From: an uncultured Corynebacterium sp.
GTDB taxonomy: Bacteria > Actinomycetota > Actinomycetes > Mycobacteriales > Mycobacteriaceae
Assembly (NCBI GenBank): GCA_915275065.1
Contig: CAJZGD010000080.1
Coordinates: 1-10,195, forward strand
Direction of reading: 5' to 3'
DNA: 10,195 bases
In this document: positions 1 to 6,733 of the stretch, piece by piece
Position numbering within the stretch: the stretch's first letter is position 1
How the letters are laid out: each line of letters starts with the position of its first letter
Translations under genes and position numbers: made by a program
Notes under the pieces: generated by a model
What the model saw: only the letters and a program-made list of their open reading frames with translations
The model's database searches: none
What the model was told of the DNA's origin: nothing

Positions 1-1
1 G

Positions 2-715
2 GGCGCGTCGGAGGAAGCCGTGATGCGGCGGGAATCGGATGTGATTTTGATCGATCATCATGCCTCTAACCTGGGATGTCAGGGTATTAATCTCATTGAT
101 TACACCGCGGAATCATCCACGACCATCATTAGACAATGGTTTGATCATTTGGGTGTAGCGCTCACCCAGGATATTGCCCACTGCCTTTACGTTGGGTTAT
201 TGACGGATACTGGCGGGTTTCGGTGGGGTCGGCCGGTCATGCATGCGTTGGCCCAGGAACTTGTGAATACCGGGTTGGATATTCGCACCATTGGGAATCA
301 AATGTTTGATGGGTTGAGTTTTTCTGATCTCACCATGATTGGGAAGGTATTGTCGTCGCTGGAGATACATCGGTCGGATTGCCATGACATTGCTTTCGCG
401 TTCGCTACCCATGATGTGATTGCTGGCCATAGTTTGCATGCGGTGGAGTCCATTGCCGACTATGTGCGGGGAATGAAAAATATTGATATATCGGTGGTGA
501 TTAAGGAATACCAGCCGGGTTTTGCGGGGGTGAGTTTACGGTCGGACACGATTGATGTGTCCGAACTGGCGCATTATCTTGGTGGTGGGGGACACCTGCG
601 AGCTGCGGGTTTTACCTGCTCTGGCACGATTGCGGAGATTACTGCCAATATCATTTCTGCCGCCAATAAGTCCTGTCCGGTGTTGTACCAGAATCAAGAA
701 GCGCCCATTCGATAA
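2..715 (+). CDS. nrnA: DHH/DHHA1 phosphoesterase (NrnA/CnpB type), 5'-truncated by window edge
   Basis: This is the C-terminal two-thirds or so of a DHH-family phosphoesterase; the frame is open to the left edge, so the true start lies upstream. Family members are Mn-dependent cytoplasmic enzymes that degrade nanoRNAs and pAp. The M. tuberculosis counterpart Rv2837c (CnpB) also hydrolyses cyclic-di-AMP or pApA. The defining DHHASN motif is encoded at 53-70, followed by a TDTGGFRW segment, and the DHHA1 substrate-binding domain ends with the glycine-rich GGGGHLRAAGF motif near 578-612. The N-terminal DxD metal motif is absent only because it lies outside the window; full-length relatives are about 320-340 residues. 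The GTG at 20 and ATG at 23 are internal codons, not starts. The stop overlaps the next ATG by one base (TAATG), so the downstream transporter is probably translationally coupled. Family is certain; preferred substrate is inferred. Confidence 0.93.
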   Translation, partial: GASEEAVMRRESDVILIDHHASNLGCQGINLIDYTAESSTTIIRQWFDHLGVALTQDIAHCLYVGLLTDTGGFRWGRPVMHALAQELVNTGLDIRTIGNQMFDGLSFSDLTMIGKVLSSLEIHRSDCHDIAFAFATHDVIAGHSLHAVESIADYVRGMKNIDISVVIKEYQPGFAGVSLRSDTIDVSELAHYLGGGGHLRAAGFTCSGTIAEITANIISAANKSCPVLYQNQEAPIR

Positions 716-2145
716 TGACGGATTCGGAATCTAATGCAGGCGCAGTAAGCGCTGATGCGGCCGATCAGGGAAATGCGAATCAAGAAAGCTTGGGCCAAAA
801 GACCCAGACGACTTTGGTCCAGGAGGTGTCAGCAGCCCGTATTTTGGGGTTGGCGCTACCCGCCCTGGGGGTGCTCATTATCACCCCCTTGTTTCTGTTG
901 CTTGATACCGCCGTGGTTGGTCGATACGGCGGCAAAGTCCTGCTAGCAGCTCTCGCTACTGGTACCACCCTGTATGCGCAGGTGACAACACAGCTCACTT
1001 TTTTAAGCTATGGCACTACCATTCGGTCTTCACACCAGTATGGTGCCGGGGATACTCGCGGCGCGATCAGTGAGGGAGTGCAGGCCACATGGATGGCTGT
1101 GATAGTGGGTTTCGTGCTCACTCTCATCATGTGGGTTGGCGCCCCCCAATTCACCCTGTGGCTATCGCAGGATCCTACGGTGGCGCAGCTCGCAACCCAA
1201 TGGTTGCGCGTCACTAGCTTCGCTATTCCGCTGGTGCTCATTGATATGGCCGGAAATGGGTGGCTGCGCGGTATCCAAAACACCAGGCTACCCCTGATTT
1301 TCACGTTGTCTGGGTTAGTTCCCGGCGCGATCCTTATCCCAGTGTTGGTGCTCCGGTTAGGGATTGTGGGGTCGGCGTGGGCGACCCTGGTGGGCACCGC
1401 GATCACAGCAACCCTATTTTTAGCAGCACTTGTGCGGGCCCGCACTGCCCATGGTGGGGATTGGCGACCCAACCTAATCATGATGAAACAGCAAATTGTG
1501 CTGGGACGCGACCTGATTTTGCGTTCTTTGGCTTTCCAGGTCGCGTTTATGTCTGCTGCTGCCGTGGCGGGCCGGATTGGGCCACAGGCGTTGGCTGCGC
1601 ACCAAATTCTGCTGCAATTGTGGAATTTTCTGACTTTAGTGCTGGATTCTTTGGCGATTGCGGCGCAAACTCTCATCGGTGCGGCGGTGGGGGCAGGTTC
1701 TGTGATAGCGGCGAAACAAGTGGGGCAGCGGATTTTGGCCTACTCCACTGGTTTTGCGCTGGTGTTGGCTGCTGTGTTTGGCGCCGGGTTCGCGGTCATT
1801 CCCCGGATTTTCACCACTGATGCTGCCACGTTGGCTGCGCTGGCCGGGCCCTGGTGGCAGTTGGTGGCCATGATTCTCATAGGTGGGGTGGTGTTTGCCT
1901 TAGATGGGGTGTTGTTAGGGGCTGCCGATGCCACCTATCTGCGGAATATTACGATTTGTGCGGTGATTGGTGGTTTCCTGCCCGGGGTTGCGGTGGCATG
2001 GTGGTGGCACACCGGATTGGTGGGGGTGTGGTGGGGTCTTTTGGGCTTCATTATGATTCGGCTTGTAGCGGTTGTGCACCGGTTTTATTCCATGAAGTGG
2101 GTGGCGGATAACACGCACACTGGTGGAGACAGTAATAGTTGTTGA
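715..2145 (+). CDS. dinF: MATE-family efflux transporter, DinF type
   Basis: A 476-residue inner-membrane protein of the multidrug and toxin extrusion family, which exports compounds in exchange for Na+ or H+. After about 40 hydrophilic, Ser/Ala/Gln-rich residues the protein is almost entirely hydrophobic, with roughly a dozen membrane segments in two halves. Each half starts with a MATE-like signature: LALPALGVL...PLFLLLDTAVVGRYGG near residues 46-75, and RSLAFQVAFMSAAAVAGRIGPQALAAHQ near 270-300. A polar loop around RTAHGGDWRPN (near 243-255) separates the halves. Length fits the family. The ATG at 715 overlaps the nrnA stop and has no convincing Shine-Dalgarno, which suggests coupled translation. 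M. tuberculosis has the same neighbours (Rv2837c cnpB, Rv2836c dinF). The substrate is unknown. The link to DNA damage implied by the name comes from E. coli and is not shown here. Confidence 0.92.
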   Translation: MTDSESNAGAVSADAADQGNANQESLGQKTQTTLVQEVSAARILGLALPALGVLIITPLFLLLDTAVVGRYGGKVLLAALATGTTLYAQVTTQLTFLSYGTTIRSSHQYGAGDTRGAISEGVQATWMAVIVGFVLTLIMWVGAPQFTLWLSQDPTVAQLATQWLRVTSFAIPLVLIDMAGNGWLRGIQNTRLPLIFTLSGLVPGAILIPVLVLRLGIVGSAWATLVGTAITATLFLAALVRARTAHGGDWRPNLIMMKQQIVLGRDLILRSLAFQVAFMSAAAVAGRIGPQALAAHQILLQLWNFLTLVLDSLAIAAQTLIGAAVGAGSVIAAKQVGQRILAYSTGFALVLAAVFGAGFAVIPRIFTTDAATLAALAGPWWQLVAMILIGGVVFALDGVLLGAADATYLRNITICAVIGGFLPGVAVAWWWHTGLVGVWWGLLGFIMIRLVAVVHRFYSMKWVADNTHTGGDSNSC

Positions 2146-2377
2146 TGGTGCCAATAGGGTGATTGGGATTCTGCGTGGAATCGCCGGCGGCGGCTAAGTG
2201 GGTGATGGGGTGGTTTCAGGTTAAGATTATGTGGTTGTCTGTCGTATCACATCTTCGGATTGTTGTTCCCAGTGACCATCATGTGGTTATTGTTGCAGGT
2301 GGCGGGCGATATGGCATGTTGGTAACGCACGGTTGTAGCGTAACGGAAGTGATGAAGACTCATCCAAGGAGGACACC
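2146..2377. other. Intergenic region dinF-pptH
   Basis: These 232 bases hold no convincing gene. A small GATTC/GAATC inverted repeat (2167-2171 with 2178-2182, six-base loop) follows dinF but has no T-run, so I do not call a terminator. Two TAnnnT hexamers could serve as -10 elements for pptH, TAAGAT at 2222-2227 and TAGCGT at 2336-2341, but neither has a good -35 or an extended TGn. The octamer ATGTGGTT occurs twice (2229-2236 and 2281-2288) with no clear meaning. The only strong signal is the ribosome binding site AAGGAGGA at 2366-2373, just before the pptH start codon at 2378. Confidence 0.5.
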
Positions 2378-3187
2378 ATGACGCACACTTTATGGGCGGT
2401 GTCCGATTTGCATGCCGCGGTGCGTGATAATTCCCAGCACATCATGAGTATTCATCCCGCTGATCCGTCGGATTGGCTTATTGTTGCTGGCGATGTGGCG
2501 GAACGAAATAATGTCATCATTGATGTTTTGGCCATGCTGCGTAGCCGGTTTGCCAAGGTGATTTGGGTGCCGGGAAACCATGAGTTGTTTTCTCGCACAT
2601 CGGACCGGTTTCGGGGTCGGGATAAATATAACGAACTTGTGGATTTATGCCGCAGGATTGATGTGTTGACCCCGGAGGATCCTTATCCCATGTTTCATGG
2701 GGTGACTATTGTACCGTTGTTTACGCTATATGATTATTCGTTCCGCCAGCCGGGTTTGGGGGTGGAAGAGGCGGTGCAGTCGGCCCGGGATAAGGGCATT
2801 ATGCTCACTGACGAGTTCGCTATTGCCCCGTTCGTGGATGTGCGTGGCTGGTGTTGGGATCGGTTGGCGTATTCCATTAAACGGTTGTCTCGTACCACTG
2901 GGCCAACGATTTTGGTGAATCATTGGCCGTTGGTGGTGGAGCCGGTGAACCAGGTTCGGTATACGGAGATTGGGTTGTGGTGCGGTACTCGGCATACCCG
3001 GTCGTGGGCGCGGCGCTATGATGCTCAGGCTGTGGTTTATGGTCATTTGCATATGCCGGGGGAAATGATTGTGGAGGGGGTTCGGCATGTGGAAGTGTCG
3101 TTGGGGTATCCGCGGGAGTGGCGGATGCCTGGCCATTTGGGGGTGTGGCCGTATCCGGTTATGGAGGTGGATGGGGAAAATGGTTGA
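2378..3187 (+). CDS. pptH: Calcineurin-like metallophosphoesterase, PptH-type phosphopantetheinyl hydrolase
   Basis: A 269-residue soluble metallophosphoesterase. The full two-metal motif series is present in order: SDLH (residues 9-12), GDVAE (38-42), GNHE (66-69), NHWP (181-184) and GHLH (222-225). The adjacent pptT gene points to the M. tuberculosis homologue Rv2795c (PptH), which removes 4'-phosphopantetheine from holo carrier proteins and so opposes PptT; loss of PptH protects against PptT inhibition there. The function here is inferred from motif set and position, not demonstrated. The ATG at 2378 has a near-perfect Shine-Dalgarno (AAGGAGGA, 2366-2373) and places SDLH close to the N terminus, as usual for the fold. 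The gene overlaps pptT by 8 bp, so the opposing enzymes are probably made from one transcript. The coding strand is very rich in G and T. Without its neighbour only a generic phosphoesterase call would be justified. Confidence 0.87.
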   Translation: MTHTLWAVSDLHAAVRDNSQHIMSIHPADPSDWLIVAGDVAERNNVIIDVLAMLRSRFAKVIWVPGNHELFSRTSDRFRGRDKYNELVDLCRRIDVLTPEDPYPMFHGVTIVPLFTLYDYSFRQPGLGVEEAVQSARDKGIMLTDEFAIAPFVDVRGWCWDRLAYSIKRLSRTTGPTILVNHWPLVVEPVNQVRYTEIGLWCGTRHTRSWARRYDAQAVVYGHLHMPGEMIVEGVRHVEVSLGYPREWRMPGHLGVWPYPVMEVDGENG

Positions 3188-3836
3188 TCCATCGTTGTTT
3201 CCCGAGTCGGCAAAATTTTGCACGATGAATGTGGCGAATCATTCAACTGATTTGACTCGGTTTAATATGCTGCACCCATTGGAGCGCGCGTTGGTGGCGC
3301 ATGCGGTTGATATCCGCAAGGCAGAGTTTGGCGATGCTCGGTGGTGTGCGCACCAGGCGTTGGCAGATCTTGGTAGGGATTCGTCGCAGCCGATTTTGCG
3401 TGGTGAGCGGGGCATGCCGTTGTGGCCGTCGGCGGTGTCGGGGTCGTTGACGCATACGAATGGGTTTCGGGCGGCGGTGGTGGCTCCCCGATTGTTGGTG
3501 CGGTCGATGGGGTTGGATGTGGAAGTGGCAGAGCCATTGCCGGAGGGGGTGATTCATTCTGTTGCGCTGCCGAGCGAAATTGCCCAGTTGGATCGGCTGC
3601 GGAGCCGGGGCGTGGATTGCGCCACGAAACTGTTGTTTTGTGTGAAGGAGGCAACTTATAAGGCGTGGTTTCCGCTTACCCATAGGTGGTTGGGGTTTGA
3701 GCAGGCCGAGATTGATGTGCGAGATGATGGTACGTGCACGTCGTATTTGCTGGTGCGGCCCACCCCGGTGCCGTTGATTGAGGGGCGGTGGCAGATCACC
3801 AATGGGTATATTGTGGTGGCCACCTATGTGACATAG
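3180..3836 (+). CDS. pptT: 4'-phosphopantetheinyl transferase, PptT type
   Basis: Transfers 4'-phosphopantetheine from coenzyme A to a serine of acyl, aryl or peptidyl carrier proteins, releasing 3',5'-ADP. In mycolic-acid bacteria this class activates polyketide and siderophore carrier proteins. From ATG 3180 the product has 218 residues, close to the 227 of M. tuberculosis PptT. Visible motifs are GSLTH (88-92), the magnesium site GLDVE (D113, E115) and FCVKEATYKAWFP (153-165, with K156 and E157), followed by THRWLGFE. The frame is open back to 3069, but that stretch overlies the pptH 3' end and looks nothing like the family. ATG 3171 (three residues longer) has GGAGG only 3 nt upstream; ATG 3180 has the same GGAGG about 12 nt upstream and aligns better with the PptT N terminus. 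The start is therefore uncertain by three codons. The stop lies 2 bp from the convergent truB stop. Confidence 0.9.
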   Translation: MVDPSLFPESAKFCTMNVANHSTDLTRFNMLHPLERALVAHAVDIRKAEFGDARWCAHQALADLGRDSSQPILRGERGMPLWPSAVSGSLTHTNGFRAAVVAPRLLVRSMGLDVEVAEPLPEGVIHSVALPSEIAQLDRLRSRGVDCATKLLFCVKEATYKAWFPLTHRWLGFEQAEIDVRDDGTCTSYLLVRPTPVPLIEGRWQITNGYIVVATYVT

Positions 3837-3837
3837 G
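3823..3837. repeat. 15-bp palindrome at the pptT/truB convergent junction
   Basis: CCTATGT and ACATAGG form a perfect 7-bp inverted repeat around one central G, spanning the pptT stop codon and reaching the 2-bp gap before the truB stop. As RNA it can fold only into about 5 bp with a GTGAC loop, and neither strand has a following T-run, so it is a weak terminator candidate at best. The heptamer TATGTGA at 3825-3831 recurs at 3840-3846. Role unknown. Confidence 0.5.
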
Positions 3838-3838
3838 G

Positions 3839-4747
3839 TTATGTGAGGGTTGCGGGTCGAGCCACAAACACGGTGGCCAGGCGGTTTCCGGTTTCTTTGA
3901 CGAGCGCAATGCTGCGTCCGTCGGGGGACACGGCGGCGTGGGTGCCATCAAGGCCGCGTGCGGGCAACCACTGTCCCAGGCTGAGCGCGGTGGCTTCGGT
4001 TTCGGTGATGGCGAGGGTGGGGTAGCAGCGGGTGAGCGCTTGATCGAGGCTGAGTGATAGCTGGGGGTTGGTTTCCAGCTGTGTGAGGGTGCGGGCGTCG
4101 GCGAGGGTGAAGTTACCGACTGCGGTGCGACGGAGGGCGGTGATGTGCCCACCAACGTGGAGGGCTTCCCCCAAGTCCCGAGCAATGGATCGAATATATG
4201 TTCCTGAAGAGCAGTCGACGGTGACGTTCATGTCGATGAACCCATCGTGGTGGTCGAAACCGGTGGGGGTGAGTTGACTGATGGTGACTTCCCGGGCGGG
4301 GATGGTGATGGATTCGCCGGCGCGGACTCGTTCGTGGGCGCGTTTACCGGCGATTTTTATGGCGCTGACCGCGGCGGGTCGTTGCATAATGCGTCCGGTA
4401 AATTGGGGGAGTGCGGCGACGATATCATCGTTGGTGAGATGGGTTGTGTCGGCACGGCTTGTTTCGGTGCCTTCGGCGTCATCGGTGGTGGTAGCCATAC
4501 CGAGCCGGATGGTGGCTTGGTAAGATTTCGTGGCGGCAACAAGGTGGGTGAGGAATTTTGTGCCCCGGTTTATGCCGATAATGAGCACCCCGGTGGCGAG
4601 CGGATCAAGGGTTCCGGCATGCCCGACGCGCCGGGTGTGGAAGATGCGGCGCAGTCGCCCAATGACATCGTGTGAGGTCATGCCTGCTGGCTTGTCGACG
4701 ACCACAAGGCCGGAGGTGGCTAATGGATCTGGGGAGGCTTGTGTCAT
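3839..4747 (-). CDS. truB: tRNA pseudouridine(55) synthase
   Basis: Converts uridine 55 to pseudouridine in the T-loop of tRNAs. The 302-residue product has the N-terminal VVVDKPAGMTSHDV motif (15-28), the catalytic segment HAGTLDPLATGVL with nucleophile Asp48, the conserved block around residue 90 (KSYQATIRLG), and GTYIRSIARDLGEAL in the second half of the catalytic core. The last 60 or so residues form a short C-terminal domain of the kind seen in actinobacterial TruB. ATG 4747 is chosen because it gives the normal N terminus and lies about 8 nt after a TAGACT hexamer; there is no Shine-Dalgarno, so the transcript is probably leaderless or nearly so. It is the only minus-strand gene here: tail-to-tail with pptT and head-to-head with ribF. 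In M. tuberculosis (Rv2793c) truB is co-oriented with pptT and ribF, so it appears inverted here. Confidence 0.96.
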   Translation of the reverse strand: MTQASPDPLATSGLVVVDKPAGMTSHDVIGRLRRIFHTRRVGHAGTLDPLATGVLIIGINRGTKFLTHLVAATKSYQATIRLGMATTTDDAEGTETSRADTTHLTNDDIVAALPQFTGRIMQRPAAVSAIKIAGKRAHERVRAGESITIPAREVTISQLTPTGFDHHDGFIDMNVTVDCSSGTYIRSIARDLGEALHVGGHITALRRTAVGNFTLADARTLTQLETNPQLSLSLDQALTRCYPTLAITETEATALSLGQWLPARGLDGTHAAVSPDGRSIALVKETGNRLATVFVARPATLT

Positions 4748-4755
4748 GACAGTTT

Positions 4756-4761
4756 AGTCTA
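4756..4761 (-). promoter_or_regulatory. -10 element of a probable leaderless truB promoter
   Basis: On the minus strand TAGACT (4761 down to 4756) fits the actinobacterial -10 pattern TAnnnT. Eight bases separate it from the truB ATG at 4747, so transcription would begin at or within about two bases of the start codon. No Shine-Dalgarno precedes that ATG. No good -35 is visible. Confidence 0.5.
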
Positions 4762-4782
4762 TGTGGTTTGACGTTCATCACG

Positions 4783-4788
4783 TAGTCT
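4783..4788 (+). promoter_or_regulatory. -10 element of a probable leaderless ribF promoter
   Basis: TAGTCT ends 7 bases before the GTG start of ribF at 4796, the distance expected if transcription begins on or one base before the initiation codon. There is no purine-rich ribosome binding site upstream of the GTG. TTGACG at 4768-4773 is only 9 bases from this hexamer, too close to be its -35. Confidence 0.5.
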
Positions 4789-4795
4789 TATTCCC

Positions 4796-5764
4796 GTGGA
4801 TATTTGGCATGGGATTACTGAAGTACCTAAGGATTTGACCGGTTCCGTCGTGACCATTGGGGTTTTTGACGGCATGCATCGGGGACATAGTCGATTGTTG
4901 TCGGCCGCAACAACCAGGGCGCATGAATTGGGTTTGCCCAGCATACTTCTCACTTTTGACCCGCATCCGTTGGCGGTATTACGCCCAGATCGGATGCCAC
5001 CGTTGTTGGGGACGGTGACGCAGCGGGCGTCGTTAGCTGCCGCCCAGGGGATCGATCATATTTTGGCGATGAGTTTTAATGTGGCAGTGGCGCAGCTAAC
5101 CCCGGAGGAATTTTTCCTCCAGATTATTCGGGACACACTCAAGGCCCGGGCCGTGGTGGTGGGCTCGAATTTTACGTTTGGGAAAAAAGCCGCAGGGACG
5201 ACGGAAGTGTTGAAAGAACTCGGCCACAAGTACGGCATTGAGGTGCATGTCATTGATTTGTTGGTGGAAGACGATTCGGTGATTTGTTCCACGCTGATTC
5301 GGCGCCTGCTGGGCGAGGGCAAGGTGCGGGAAGCAAATGCTGCGCTGGGGCGGGAATTTTCCGTTGTTGGCGAAGTGGTACGGGGCGCCGGCCGGGGTGG
5401 GCGGGAATTGGGGTTTCCAACAGCCAATTTATATTTCTCCGATTTGGTAGCGTTGCCCCAGGATGCCGTGTACGCTGGGTGGTTAATGGTGATATCACAA
5501 GCACCTATCGACGGTGACATGAAGCAGGGAGTACGGTACCCGGCGGCAATCTCGGTTGGGCACAATCCTACATTTGGCGATAAACGACGCAGCGTAGAAA
5601 GTTACGTGATTGGTAAAGACGCCGATCTTTATGGGCATACGGTCGTAGTGGAGTTCGTGGATTGGGTGCGAAGCATGGAAAAGTTCACCGGCGTTCCCGA
5701 ACTATTGGCTGCTATTCACCAGGATGTTGCTGATACGCTACGAATCCTAGAGGTGGAGAAGTAA
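4796..5764 (+). CDS. ribF: Bifunctional riboflavin kinase / FAD synthetase
   Basis: Phosphorylates riboflavin to FMN and adenylylates FMN to FAD in the cytoplasm. The 322-residue length fits the family. The N-terminal adenylyltransferase domain shows GVFDGMHRGH (22-31, the HxGH nucleotidyl-transfer motif), TFDPHP (53-58) and GSNFTFGKKAAG (123-134). A linker with STLIRRLL (165-172) follows, then the kinase domain with GFPTAN (206-211), ISVGHNPTFG (252-261) and VESY, whose Glu268 matches the kinase catalytic base. The GTG start at 4796 is right for the family N terminus and lacks a Shine-Dalgarno, consistent with a leaderless message from TAGTCT at 4783-4788. Its last bases carry the ribosome binding site of the nucleoside hydrolase gene that starts 2 bp after its stop, so the two form an operon. 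I see no FMN riboswitch, and the 48-bp upstream gap is too short for one. Confidence 0.96.
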   Translation: MDIWHGITEVPKDLTGSVVTIGVFDGMHRGHSRLLSAATTRAHELGLPSILLTFDPHPLAVLRPDRMPPLLGTVTQRASLAAAQGIDHILAMSFNVAVAQLTPEEFFLQIIRDTLKARAVVVGSNFTFGKKAAGTTEVLKELGHKYGIEVHVIDLLVEDDSVICSTLIRRLLGEGKVREANAALGREFSVVGEVVRGAGRGGRELGFPTANLYFSDLVALPQDAVYAGWLMVISQAPIDGDMKQGVRYPAAISVGHNPTFGDKRRSVESYVIGKDADLYGHTVVVEFVDWVRSMEKFTGVPELLAAIHQDVADTLRILEVEK

Positions 5765-5766
5765 AA

Positions 5767-6714
5767 ATGACAAAGATTATTTTAGATTTAGACATGGGTA
5801 TTGATGATGCCCTGGCTCTGGCCTATGCGCTGGGGTCTCCCGAATTGGATCTCATTGGGATCACTGCCACTTACGGGAATGTGCTCGTGCAAGATGGTGT
5901 GCGTAACGATCTTGCCTTGTTGGAGCTCTTCGGCCGGCCGGACATTCCCGTGTTTGCGGGGGAATCGCATGCTCTGGCCAAGGACGGTTTCGAGGTGCTG
6001 CCCATCTCGGAGTTCATTCACGGAACCAACGGTATCGGGGATGTGACTGTGCCGGACGCTGCTGCTTGCTGTCAGAAACAATCGGCGGTGGACTTCCTCA
6101 TCGATAGTGTGGCCAAATATGGTGATGACCTGGTTATCGTCCCCACCGGTGCCATGACGAACATTGCTACCGCCATGCGTAGGTCACCAGAATTCGCGGA
6201 GCACGCCCATATCGTGTTCATGGGTGGTGCGCTTGCTGTCCCAGGTAATGTGAGCCCATGCGTGGAAGCGAACATCAGCCAGGATCCAGAGGCTGCGGAT
6301 ATCATGGTGCGGCATGGCAAGGATGTGACCATGGTTGGTTTGGATGTCACCCTGCAAACCCTTTTGACCTATGAGGAAACTCGCAAGTGGCGGGAATATG
6401 GGACGCCGGCCGGTCAGCTTTTAGCCGATGCTACCGACTATTACATCAAGGCTTACGAGACCACAGCCCCCGAACTGGGTGGTTGCGGTTTGCACGACCC
6501 GCTTGCGGTAGGTGTCGCCATCGACCCAACACTGGTGACATTACTGCCCATCAACCTGAAGGTGGATCTGGAAGGCCCGACCAGAGGCCGCACCATTGGG
6601 GACGAAAACCGGATGGGCGAGTCCACAACCACCCGGGTGGCAGTTGCGGTAGATGTGCCCCGATTCCTGACCGAGTTCATGACCCGGGTAGGGAAAGTCG
6701 CCGCAGGTTTGTAA
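5767..6714 (+). CDS. Inosine/uridine-type nucleoside hydrolase family protein
   Basis: Members hydrolyse the N-glycosidic bond of ribonucleosides to base and ribose, using Ca2+ held by an N-terminal aspartate cluster. The 315-residue product fits the family. The cluster is DLDMGIDDA (D7, D9, D13, D14), with Met where most members have Pro (DxDPGxDDA). Further family features are TGAMTNIA (the metal-site loop), MGG followed by GNVSP (N161), E167 and N169 in VEAN (usually EFN), and H243-D244 in GLHDPLAV, matching the general-acid histidine and last metal aspartate of Crithidia nucleoside hydrolase. ATG 5767 has GGAGAAG at 5755-5761, inside the end of ribF. Translation is thus well supported and linked to ribF. 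The altered residues leave the substrate open: purine, pyrimidine or another riboside. I give no symbol because iunH, rihA, rihB and rihC cannot be told apart here. Confidence 0.9.
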   Translation: MTKIILDLDMGIDDALALAYALGSPELDLIGITATYGNVLVQDGVRNDLALLELFGRPDIPVFAGESHALAKDGFEVLPISEFIHGTNGIGDVTVPDAAACCQKQSAVDFLIDSVAKYGDDLVIVPTGAMTNIATAMRRSPEFAEHAHIVFMGGALAVPGNVSPCVEANISQDPEAADIMVRHGKDVTMVGLDVTLQTLLTYEETRKWREYGTPAGQLLADATDYYIKAYETTAPELGGCGLHDPLAVGVAIDPTLVTLLPINLKVDLEGPTRGRTIGDENRMGESTTTRVAVAVDVPRFLTEFMTRVGKVAAGL

Positions 6715-6718
6715 TATG

Positions 6719-6727
6719 TGCTACGAT
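6719..6727 (+). promoter_or_regulatory. Extended -10 promoter of rpsO
   Basis: TGC directly followed by TACGAT (6722-6727) is an extended -10 of the TGn-TAnnnT type common in actinobacteria, where a -35 is often dispensable; no good -35 is visible. The predicted transcription start is near 6734, giving a leader of about 100 nt. The element begins only 5 bp after the nucleoside hydrolase stop codon. Confidence 0.6.
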
Positions 6728-6733
6728 GCTTGA

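Noticed and set aside
20..25. GTG/ATG near the left edge as the start of the DHH gene
   Set aside because: The frame continues upstream to the edge and the essential N-terminal metal motifs of the family would be missing; the gene is cut by the window, not short.
1008..1676. 222-codon minus-strand open frame inside dinF
   Set aside because: Shadow of the transporter gene; no start signals, no domain, and composition typical of antisense translation.
2167..2182. GATTC/GAATC hairpin after dinF as a terminator
   Set aside because: Only 5 pairs and followed by a GC-rich stretch with no T-run.
2163..2381. Possible 72-residue ORF upstream of pptH, ending in an ATGA overlap with its start
   Set aside because: It needs a TTG start with no ribosome binding site, has no recognisable domain, and pptH already has an excellent Shine-Dalgarno of its own. 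The ATGA overlap is easily chance.
2750..3130. G-rich runs on the + strand of pptH as possible G-quadruplexes
   Set aside because: The runs are irregularly spaced and explained by the general G/T-rich third codon positions; no compact four-run motif stands out.
3069..3179. N-terminal extension of pptT to 3069
   Set aside because: The added residues are Trp/Gly/Arg-rich out-of-frame translation of the pptH 3' end and match nothing in the PptT family.
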